A stretch of 32,856 bases of DNA from Faecousia sp. (GTDB lineage Bacteria; Bacillota; Clostridia; Oscillospirales; Oscillospiraceae): contig JARIBV010000023.1 of assembly GCA_029257335.1 (NCBI GenBank), positions 1 to 32,856 of the forward strand. Direction: 5' to 3'. The translations under genes were made by a program, and so were the position numbers. Below, piece after piece: positions 23,833 to 30,148 of this stretch. Below the pieces are notes generated by a model. The model saw nothing but the letters and a program-made list of their open reading frames with translations. It searched no databases and had not been told where the DNA came from. Each line of letters begins with the position of its first letter. Position 1 is the first letter of the stretch.

Positions 23833-24569
23833 TGATATGCAACCTCCCACAAAATTAGTCCATTGGCAGGGACGGTATATCCCGCCAGCTCCCGGTTCTT
23901 TGCGGCTAAAATGTCGGGGATCTCCTGAGGAGCTTTGCGCCCCATTCCCACTTCCAGAAGCGTTCCCACGATGATACGCACCATGTTGTACAGAAAGCCG
24001 TCTCCCTCCACGGTAAATCGAAGCTCAGGCCCCATAGATGCAATGTCCAGCCGGTGGATGGTACGCACGGAGGACTTCTTGAATTTCTTATTGGAACAGA
24101 AGGAAAGAAAGTCATGCTGCCCCAGAAGGTGGGAAGCGGCCTGCCGCATGGCATGGAGATTCAGGGAAGCGTCCATCCGATAGACATATTTCCGTTCAAA
24201 CACACAGGGCTCTGCACTATTCCATACACGGTAAACATAAGTCTTCGATACGGCGTTCAGCCGTGCGTGAAATCTGGGCCCTGCTTCCTGACAGGAATGG
24301 ATTCCAATGTCATCCGGAAGATAGGTGCGCATCTGCTGTAGGAGGGTTTCACAGGACATGGGATTTTGACAATGGAAATTGGCGACCTGCCGCATGGCAT
24401 GGGCACCGGCGTCCGTGCGGCCGCTGCCGGAAATTTCAATGGGTTCTTCCAGAATGCGGCGCAGGGTGGATTCCAGCTTCCCCTGTATGGTGTTGGGTTC
24501 TCCTGCCAGACGCTGCCAGCCACGATAGCGGGTGCCATCATAGGAGATAATCAGTTTCAGATTCCGCAT
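23829..24569 (-). CDS. truA: tRNA pseudouridine synthase A
   Basis: A 246-residue TruA. It starts MRNLKLIISYDGTRYRGWQR, the family opening, and has the catalytic block GSGRTDAGAHAM with D53. It converts uridines 38-40 of the anticodon stem to pseudouridine. The open frame continues to 24650, but the upstream codons do not resemble TruA and run through a small ORF in another frame. It overlaps the ArsC/Spx-like gene by four bases and its start lies within that small ORF. Confidence 0.96.
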   Translation of the reverse strand: MRNLKLIISYDGTRYRGWQRLAGEPNTIQGKLESTLRRILEEPIEISGSGRTDAGAHAMRQVANFHCQNPMSCETLLQQMRTYLPDDIGIHSCQEAGPRFHARLNAVSKTYVYRVWNSAEPCVFERKYVYRMDASLNLHAMRQAASHLLGQHDFLSFCSNKKFKKSSVRTIHRLDIASMGPELRFTVEGDGFLYNMVRIIVGTLLEVGMGRKAPQEIPDILAAKNRELAGYTVPANGLILWEVAYQ

Positions 24570-24678
24570 AGTATTCCAGTTCCTCTCTGGCCTCCCGTTC
24601 GCTGTCCGCAGAAAACAGGAATCGGCCCTGTTTGTCATATACCTGCACATGGCCTTTGATATTGCGGATTGAATACAT
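24538..24678 (-). CDS. Small 46-residue protein overlapping the start of truA
   Basis: An ORF too short for most gene finders, ending 32 bases into truA in a different frame. The protein begins MYSIRNIKGHVQVYDKQGRF and continues LFSADSEREAREELEYY, a mix of one short beta hairpin and a charged helix. I recall similar short proteins in Clostridia but cannot name a family. The ATG at 24678 lies eight bases after an AAGGG site, and a promoter-like TGGTAGAAT lies upstream, so this is probably the first gene of the truA unit, with translation of the two coupled. Confidence 0.55.
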   Translation of the reverse strand: MYSIRNIKGHVQVYDKQGRFLFSADSEREAREELEYYAESETDYLL

Positions 24679-24711
24679 CACCATCACCCTTGCTCTTTCT
24701 AAGATGGCTGC

Positions 24712-24720
24712 ATTCTACCA
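24712..24720 (-). promoter_or_regulatory. Extended -10 promoter of the truA unit
   Basis: On the minus strand TGGTAGAAT, an extended -10 box, 34 bases upstream of the ATG at 24678. No well-spaced -35 box is seen (a TTTATC lies 15 bases upstream of the -10 hexamer). Confidence 0.45.
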
Positions 24721-24756
24721 CAGAATATGTACGATAAATTGTATCAATAAAAAAGA

Positions 24757-24791
24757 ATGAAAAATCAGGGGCAGCACGATCCGCCCCTGAT
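24757..24791 (-). terminator. Terminator of the lysozyme-SLH gene
   Basis: A nine-base perfect stem (24764-24772 with 24783-24791, ATCAGGGGC) with a ten-base loop. On the minus strand it is followed by a T-rich run. Confidence 0.85.
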
Positions 24792-24798
24792 AAATTTG

Positions 24799-26376
24799 TT
24801 AGCGGTTGACCCACTTGGCGGTTACCACTTGATCCTTCTTTACGATGGAATTGTTTTGAATATGCTCGTCACGGGAATTAAACCAACCAGCGAACTGCGG
24901 GGGGGCAGGGGGAGTGTTTCCGTTATCCGGTTGATCCAGAAGCGTTTTCAACCGAACAAGCAATTCCGCGGCCTGTGCTCTGGTGCAGTTTGCCTGAGGC
25001 TTCAGCATGGTGGGCTCTCCGGGGTTGGAGATGCCCATCAGCAGCTTCTGAGAAACGGCCCAGGAAAGCGCATCCCGTGCGTAGTTGGAGACGCTCTCAC
25101 CATCCACAAATTCTTCGAGATCTGCCCGCTGATCCACATCTCCGCCTTTATAAGCATAGTAACGGGCGAAGATGGTAGCAATCTGTTCTCTGGTAATGTC
25201 CCGTTCCGGAGAGAAGGTGGTTTCCGCAGTACCGGTTACGATTTTGTTTTTCTTGGCCCATGTCACTGCATCGGAGTAATAGCGGCCGCTTTCTACATCC
25301 TCGAAGCCGGAGCTGCTGTTGACACGGGGAGAGCCATCCAGACGGTACAGGATGGTAACCAGCTGACCACGAGACAAAGGACCGTTGGGAACAAAGGTGG
25401 TGTCAGTGATTCCATTCATCAGCTTCTGCTCGTAAACAGCTACCACACTGTCATAATACCACTTTCCTTCAGGAACATCGGTGAAGGGGAGAGGCTTCTT
25501 AGTGCCGGACAACTCTTCGTGCAGAGACTCAGACAAAGAAGCATTTTTTGCCCCGTTCCACACCGGGGAAAGCAAGGTGCCATAGGGCTTGCCGACTTCA
25601 AAGTAGTCTATTGCATCAGTATAGTATTTACTCAAAAGGGAACCGTTGCCATCGTATACTACATAACTGAAATTAGTATGATTCGAGTTGGTGCCTTCAT
25701 AATCCCCGTATAAAAAAACCATTGCTTCGTCCAGTCGGCGACGGGCCAGCCCAGGGAGCACCTCTCCGCCGGCACGGCACCACACACCCAGTGCCCGCAC
25801 CAGATCAATATCGGCTTTGTTGGGATTTGGGTCTTCCAGGTAGGCGTTGATCATGTAGCCGCCTTCGGTCCATATGGGGCCCAGGTTGAATGTAAAGCTC
25901 ACCAGTGCGTCAAATTCGTTTTGAGTAAAAGAGAGATTATGTTCTTTTTCGTATTTCGTAACCCACACTTCATGTAGTGCAACTTCTTCCCGAAGAAACT
26001 GTTCCGCAGCTTCTTCGGTTACATGCCGGTAACGCTCTGCAATTTCTGCTTTGTCGTACTTATTGGTGCAGGGTTCCCCTTTGTCATTTCTACAGCATGT
26101 ACCATAGCCCACAGTCCATTGGGCGTAGTCCCAATAGGGTTCCGAAATAAATCCTTCTCTGACTTTAATGAAGTTAATCAGGTCGTCACTGCTGCGAGTT
26201 TTGATCTGCCCGGCAGCGGGGGAAAGAGAAAGGTCCGACTGTTGGGGAGTAAGGGGAGAGGCAGTCAGATGGTCCATCTCAGTTGAGGTTATCATGTTGG
26301 CAGCATGCGTTTCTGTCAGGCTGAGGCCTGTCAAACAGACGGCAAACAGCAAAACAGCAACAAGCGGTCGTTTCAT
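24799..26376 (-). CDS. Secreted GH24 lysozyme with three SLH repeats
   Basis: A 525-residue exported protein. Residues 1-25 form a signal peptide (ending THA). About 62-225 form a phage-type lysozyme fold (GH24): VREGFISEPYWDYAQWTVGYG supplies E74, D83 and T88 in the spacing of the T4-lysozyme catalytic E-D-T, and a second half, FTFNLGP, completes the domain. About 300-480 hold three SLH repeats (FTDVPEGKWYYDSV..., FEDVESGRYYSDAV..., and a third with YARDALSWAVSQKLLMG) that anchor proteins to the cell wall polymer. The tail has a VVTAKW motif. It probably cuts peptidoglycan while held on the surface. The promoter lies directly upstream. Confidence 0.92.
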   Translation of the reverse strand: MKRPLVAVLLFAVCLTGLSLTETHAANMITSTEMDHLTASPLTPQQSDLSLSPAAGQIKTRSSDDLINFIKVREGFISEPYWDYAQWTVGYGTCCRNDKGEPCTNKYDKAEIAERYRHVTEEAAEQFLREEVALHEVWVTKYEKEHNLSFTQNEFDALVSFTFNLGPIWTEGGYMINAYLEDPNPNKADIDLVRALGVWCRAGGEVLPGLARRRLDEAMVFLYGDYEGTNSNHTNFSYVVYDGNGSLLSKYYTDAIDYFEVGKPYGTLLSPVWNGAKNASLSESLHEELSGTKKPLPFTDVPEGKWYYDSVVAVYEQKLMNGITDTTFVPNGPLSRGQLVTILYRLDGSPRVNSSSGFEDVESGRYYSDAVTWAKKNKIVTGTAETTFSPERDITREQIATIFARYYAYKGGDVDQRADLEEFVDGESVSNYARDALSWAVSQKLLMGISNPGEPTMLKPQANCTRAQAAELLVRLKTLLDQPDNGNTPPAPPQFAGWFNSRDEHIQNNSIVKKDQVVTAKWVNR

Positions 26377-26417
26377 GGCGATGATCTCCTTTGCGAAGTA
26401 TTACAGATTTCATCGTA

Positions 26418-26446
26418 ATTGTAACAAAATGTAATTATTGTGTCAA
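26418..26446 (-). promoter_or_regulatory. Promoter of the lysozyme-SLH gene
   Basis: On the minus strand a full TTGACA (26441-26446) and TACAAT (26418-26423) with a 17-base spacer. AAAGGAG lies before the ATG at 26376. Confidence 0.85.
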
Positions 26447-26490
26447 TAGGATAAACAGTCAGTTTCTGGAAATTTTGCCAGATAATGGCT

Positions 26491-27408
26491 TTACAGCACC
26501 TTTTTTTCAATCCAATGCTGCACATCTGCATATACCTGCTCTTTTTCCACATCGTTCAGGATCTCATGACGGCTGTCTGGGTAAAGTATGGTCTCTACAT
26601 CGATCATGCCGGCTTTCCGGAAGGCTTCTGCACTTTTTCGGACGCCTTTTCCATAGCTACCCACCGGGTCCTGCGTGCCTGCAATAAAGAGAACCGGAAG
26701 TGTTTTTTGCATTTTGGAGAGATTGTCCTTCTTTTGATTCATTTGAATGCCCTGAAGCATATCCCGCTCCAAGCCCACGGTTTCGCAGAAGCTGCAAAGA
26801 GGGTCTGCGGCATAGGCATCTACGACGGAGGTGTCGCTGCAAATCCAGTCGAAGGGGGTGCGGGGATTGGAGATTTTTCGATTAAAGGGGCCAAAGAACA
26901 TATTATGCAGGGAAGAAGAGGTTTGTGTTTCTCCTATTTTCCGGCATGTGCTTCTGCTCATGGCCAGCCCGGCCTTTACAACGGCGGCAGGCTGCCAGCC
27001 TGTGCCGCAGATAATGGCGCCGGAAATGCCGGAGTCCGGATAACGGTAGAGCAGGGTGCGGGTGAGAAAAGATCCCATGGAGTGCCCCAGAATGATGTAC
27101 GGGACCTGGGGCAAGCACTGCATGGTGTCCTGCATCAGGGCATACACGTTGTCAACGGCGGCAGTCCAGCCGCCATAAAAATATCCTTTCGGATCGTCTG
27201 CATCCAGAGTTCCACCGTGGCCCATGTGATCTTCTCCGGTAACCAAAACTCCAAACTGATTCAGGTATTTTGCAAAGTCATCATACCGGTTTATATATTC
27301 GGCGATTCCGTGAACAATTTGCACCACGCAGCGAACAGATCCTTCCGGTTCCCAGCGAACGCAGTGCAATTTTTTCCCCTGTTGGGAGACGAGATTAAAT
27401 TCAGTCAT
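26491..27408 (-). CDS. Alpha/beta hydrolase (monoglyceride lipase/lysophospholipase-like)
   Basis: A 305-residue serine hydrolase. The nucleophile elbow is GHSMGS with S110. The acid is likely the Asp of AGTQDPVG and the base the His of SRHEILND. VQIVHGIAEYINRYDDFAKYL is the oxyanion block of the lysophospholipase (YtpA/PldB-like, Hydrolase_4) group. It may split monoglycerides or lysophospholipids. No signal peptide is seen, so it is probably cytoplasmic. It stands alone with its own promoter. Confidence 0.92.
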   Translation of the reverse strand: MTEFNLVSQQGKKLHCVRWEPEGSVRCVVQIVHGIAEYINRYDDFAKYLNQFGVLVTGEDHMGHGGTLDADDPKGYFYGGWTAAVDNVYALMQDTMQCLPQVPYIILGHSMGSFLTRTLLYRYPDSGISGAIICGTGWQPAAVVKAGLAMSRSTCRKIGETQTSSSLHNMFFGPFNRKISNPRTPFDWICSDTSVVDAYAADPLCSFCETVGLERDMLQGIQMNQKKDNLSKMQKTLPVLFIAGTQDPVGSYGKGVRKSAEAFRKAGMIDVETILYPDSRHEILNDVEKEQVYADVQHWIEKKVL

Positions 27409-27443
27409 CGGTTACACGCTCCATTTTGAAATAATTAGTAATC

Positions 27444-27471
27444 ATTATAACAAAACTTTCGACTTTGTAAA
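27444..27471 (-). promoter_or_regulatory. Promoter of the alpha/beta hydrolase gene
   Basis: On the minus strand TTTACA (27466-27471) and TATAAT (27444-27449) with a 16-base spacer, 35 bases upstream of the ATG. Confidence 0.8.
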
Positions 27472-27571
27472 GCAACAGAAATAAGGAATTGTTCCATAAT
27501 GTTTACAAGGATCAAGCGCATTTTCGGGGAAATAAAATCAGAGTGGCTTTGCTTTCATCTCTGCAATCTTT

Positions 27572-27883
27572 TTAAAACCGTAACAGGATAATCCAACTCT
27601 GAAGAAACGCCAGAATTTTCTCCCAGATCTCAGGATCCTGCCGGCTGATCAAATCCCAGTCAAAAGCATTCCGGAAAGCTTCTTGCTGAAATAAAGTAGA
27701 TACCTGTTTCTTTTTGCGCCTGCGTTCAAGTTCCTGCAACATGGCGGTGTTGGCCAAAGCTGCTTCCAGTGTTCTCTGCTGATCATGATTGCGTACGCCG
27801 CCGGATGAGTGCGACCATTCCGTAGTCCGTGGTGCAGGTGTTCCGCAGAGATTGAGCATGGCGGCCGGGCGTATTGAGCACAA
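27572..27883 (-). CDS. Unidentified ORF, possible gene remnant
   Basis: A 103-codon open frame just downstream of the IstB-like fragment. Its second half (ALANTAMLQELERRRKKKQV, then LFQQEAFRNAFDWDLI) would form charged helices. I recognise no family, the start codon has no clear RBS, and the neighbours are broken genes. It may be the tail of a mobile-element gene or a chance frame. Confidence 0.25.
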   Translation of the reverse strand: MCSIRPAAMLNLCGTPAPRTTEWSHSSGGVRNHDQQRTLEAALANTAMLQELERRRKKKQVSTLFQQEAFRNAFDWDLISRQDPEIWEKILAFLQSWIILLRF

Positions 27884-27905
27884 CCACCATGCCCTGTTTT
27901 AGTAC

Positions 27906-28337
27906 TTATTCTGCAATCGCAGCGTTCTTTCTCATGGAGTCGCCTTCAATTTTCACCATGTGAGAGTTGTAAACGATCCGGTCACAGATGGCGTTTGCCA
28001 TGGTGGGATCATAAAGAGAAGCGTGCCATTCGCTCACATCAAACCGGGAACAGAAAATGGTGGATGCGACCTTGTTTCTAGCCCCAATTAGTTCCAGCAG
28101 GTCCCGGACTTCGCTTTCTTTCAAGGAGTAGAGCAGCCATTCATCCAGGATCAGCAGGCTGACTTTCCTGTATTTCTTCATGACCTCCCGGTAGGTACCG
28201 GCTCCTCTTGCAATGGCAATTTCTACCAGAAAATCCGGAAGCCGCATGTACTTGATCTCGTAGAAATTCCGGTTGGCCGCCATACCCAGAGCACAGGTCA
28301 GATGAGTCTTTTCGGTGCCGACAGCACCCAGAATCAT
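27906..28337 (-). pseudogene. IstB-like ATP-binding protein (IS21 family helper), N-terminally truncated
   Basis: About 143 codons from the first ATG (open upstream to about 28451). It matches the AAA+ core and C-terminus of IstB: YMRLPDFLVEIAIARGAG, VSLLILDEWLL (Walker B), STIFCSRFDVSEWHASL, and ANAICDRIVYNSHMVKIEGDSMR. The Walker A reads GAVGTEKTH, where active IstB proteins have GxxGTGKTH, so nucleotide binding is probably lost. The N-terminal quarter and a matching istA transposase are missing. The element is dead. Confidence 0.85.
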
Positions 28338-28454
28338 GACATTTTGTGCCTGCTGGATTTGACTGCAGAAAGCTTGCCAGCCTGGCTTCTTAAAAAAGTT
28401 ATGGATGCCAATAATACATCCGAGGTCAAGGATATTCTCAGGGAATAAACAATG

Positions 28455-28822
28455 TCAAAAAAATCTGTTGCAAAACAAGATCGCAAAGGAGCAAGGTAAG
28501 TTTCCCTCAAAGGGGTGCTTACCGCTCTTTTGTAACATTCAAGTGTAAGCGTCAAACCTGGCAATGTATAAAACTGACCCGGCACTGCAAAAACACTCTT
28601 GATCCATGTTCTTACGACTGACTTCAAACCATTTAAGAGAAATATGTTCCGGGGCTTTAGACAAGCGTTAGTACAGCAGTCAACACAGAAAATTTGTGGA
28701 ACATGGAAGTGTTTCATTTGATTGAAAACGATGAGCTCCGATCCATTTAGGATTTGAGTTTTTATATGGACATACTTCACCAACATGATTATAATATATA
28801 CACAGTAAAGAAAAATGATTGA
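28455..28822. other. Stretch without a recognised gene
   Basis: No gene I can support. Open frames of 165 and 69 codons on the minus strand have poor composition and no RBS. It contains an imperfect hairpin at 28496-28522 (GTAAG ... CTTAC ends) and a 13-base copy of an IS66-like end at 28544-28556. It is probably decayed mobile DNA. Confidence 0.4.
28544..28556 (+). repeat. 13-base repeat, first copy (IS66-like end)
   Basis: TGTAAGCGTCAAA, an exact match to 29640-29652 in the same orientation. GTAAGCG is the usual outer end of IS66-family elements. Confidence 0.55.
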
Positions 28823-28954
28823 ACTGTACACAAAAAGAAAAATGGCCGGTTGAAGCTGGGCGGTAGTAACAAGCTTCGGATCTCGTCACCCATTTCTGAT
28901 TTTAATAATTCCGTTATTAAGATTATGGATACGGTGATCGGTCTGGCATCGTAA
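28823..28954 (+). pseudogene. Start-less 3' tail of an unknown gene
   Basis: An open stretch of 43 codons with no usable start, ending 14 bases before the next gene. It includes LKLGGSNKLRISSPIS and ends NNSVIKIMDTVIGLAS. Composition looks protein-like, but no family is recognised. It may be the last part of a gene whose front was lost in the rearrangement seen to its left. Confidence 0.25.
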
Positions 28955-28967
28955 CGGGGAGGCAGTT

Positions 28968-29555
28968 ATGCAGACATACACTGTGAACGCGAAAAAAGAA
29001 AAACAGGCGATGAAGTATCTGATAAAAGACAATCGGAAAGAGCTGAAATGCTTTCCGAAAGTCTGCTGCTACATTGCAATGGTTTTGAAAATTATTGGTA
29101 TTGTGTGCGGTACGGCCAATGTATTGTATATGGTTTTTGTGTCACATAGCTGGTCTGAGTCCATATTGTTGATGGTAACTTTTATTGCGCCGTATGGCCT
29201 GTCCTTCCTTCCTCAGACAGTATATGTTGTATCGCTCAACCGGGAATTCAGGTTCAGACGCAGACAGGCAATCACATTCAAGCCTGACGGATTTGTGTAC
29301 AGCTACCATGATGATCGTTCCAGCACATACGATTCCGTTTTTGCTTATGACATTAAATACAGTCAGATTGAAAAAATTGAACGGGATGAGAGAACCAAAA
29401 TCCTGACTTGCTATGGTCATTTTGTAACCGATACCTATTCCGGCGGGAAGATTACGCAGACGCTTGCATGCAGAGTATGTGACTTTATGGATGTATATGA
29501 TATTGATATAAAGCAGATACTGGAAAAAAACTGTAAGAATGGGGCGGAAAAATAA
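28968..29555 (+). CDS. Two-helix membrane protein of unknown function
   Basis: A 195-residue protein with two membrane helices (about residues 33-59, VCCYIAMVLKIIGIVCG, and 64-90, LLMVTFIAPYGLSFLP) and a C-terminal soluble part of about 100 residues. The segment FVYSYHDDRSSTYDSVFAY followed by DIKYSQIEKIERDERT looks like the beta strands of a YcxB-like or bacterial PH-type domain, but this is inference. GGGGAGG lies four bases before the ATG. It is flanked by IS remnants and has the AT-rich composition of that stretch, so it was probably acquired. Confidence 0.65.
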   Translation: MQTYTVNAKKEKQAMKYLIKDNRKELKCFPKVCCYIAMVLKIIGIVCGTANVLYMVFVSHSWSESILLMVTFIAPYGLSFLPQTVYVVSLNREFRFRRRQAITFKPDGFVYSYHDDRSSTYDSVFAYDIKYSQIEKIERDERTKILTCYGHFVTDTYSGGKITQTLACRVCDFMDVYDIDIKQILEKNCKNGAEK

Positions 29556-29639
29556 GTAATGCGACAGAGAATTGCCTTGATTTTGTGAATCGGGGCTGTG
29601 CGCGGATGGCGCAGGAACGGTATGATGCAGCAGTTTGTC

Positions 29640-29652
29640 TGTAAGCGTCAAA
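29640..29652 (+). repeat. Left terminal repeat of an IS66-family element (second copy)
   Basis: TGTAAGCGTCAAA, where GTAAGCG (from 29641) is the typical IS66 outer end. A tnpA-like gene starts 120 bases downstream, the usual layout for the left end. Confidence 0.65.
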
Positions 29653-29966
29653 TCTCCCCGCAGCTTGCGGACGGCCTAAAGATCTGAGACAATATCCCAA
29701 ACTGCCGGATTTCTCCCAAAGACTCTAATGGAGAAAATCAGCATATAGGGAGATGGTTAAACATGGAACAAAGTCTGCAAGCATTGTCCAAGCAAGAACG
29801 GTTAGACACATGGACAACCAGACTCATGGAATGCCCAAACAGTGGAATGGCAATCCGCAGCTGGTGCCAGGAAAATGGTCTCAACGAGAAGACCTACTAT
29901 TACTGGCAGCGGAGATTATTCCGGGCACTGTCTGTACAGCAAGAATGTGCAGATTGCTTCGAATAA
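29641..29966 (+). mobile_element. IS66-family element, left-end remnant
   Basis: The end sequence at 29641, a leader and the truncated tnpA at 29763-29966. tnpB, tnpC (the transposase) and the right end are all missing; foreign sequence begins between about 29,950 and 29,985. Confidence 0.7.
29763..29966 (+). pseudogene. tnpA: IS66-family accessory protein TnpA, truncated
   Basis: A 67-residue N-terminal part of IS66 TnpA. RLMECPNSGMAIRSWCQENG, followed directly by LNEKTYYYWQRRL, matches the helix-turn-helix region of this family (family form: SG-SV-AWC-ENGI---TYYYWQRKLR). Intact TnpA is usually about 100-130 residues, so the C-terminal half is lost and the last few codons (QQECADCFE) are probably not native. 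GGGAGA precedes the ATG. Confidence 0.85.
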
Positions 29967-29973
29967 TATCAGA

Positions 29974-30141
29974 TCATTTCATCCGTCTCAAAGCTATGGC
30001 CCAGGAGTGTATCTTATCAATTCGCTTATCCGTGTGCCAGTGACCACAGAACCAGGCTTTATAGCCGATGGATTCTTCGATTTTATCCAGCCACCAACTA
30101 TCTTCACAAGTCAAACGACAAGGTTTTAAATCTTTTTTATC
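29974..30141 (-). pseudogene. C-terminal scrap of a metallophosphoesterase gene
   Basis: A 55-codon open stretch with no start, on the minus strand, right after hsdR. It reads CEDSWWLDKIEESIGYKAWF, then CGHWHTDKRIDKI. The GHWHTDK motif is the final metal-binding GHxH block of calcineurin-like phosphoesterases, and the WLDKIEE helix before it is typical of one clostridial/phage-type branch. The catalytic front half is absent. It runs into the broken IS66 tnpA, so an IS event may have cut the gene. Confidence 0.6.
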
Positions 30142-30148
30142 CTATCAA

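Noticed and set aside
24570..24650. Upstream extension of TruA
   Set aside because: TruA proteins begin at MRNLKLIISYDGT; the added codons do not match and overlap a better small ORF.
28334..28831. 165-codon minus-strand frame
   Set aside because: AT-rich, no RBS, no family resemblance, and it crosses the IS-like repeat at 28544.
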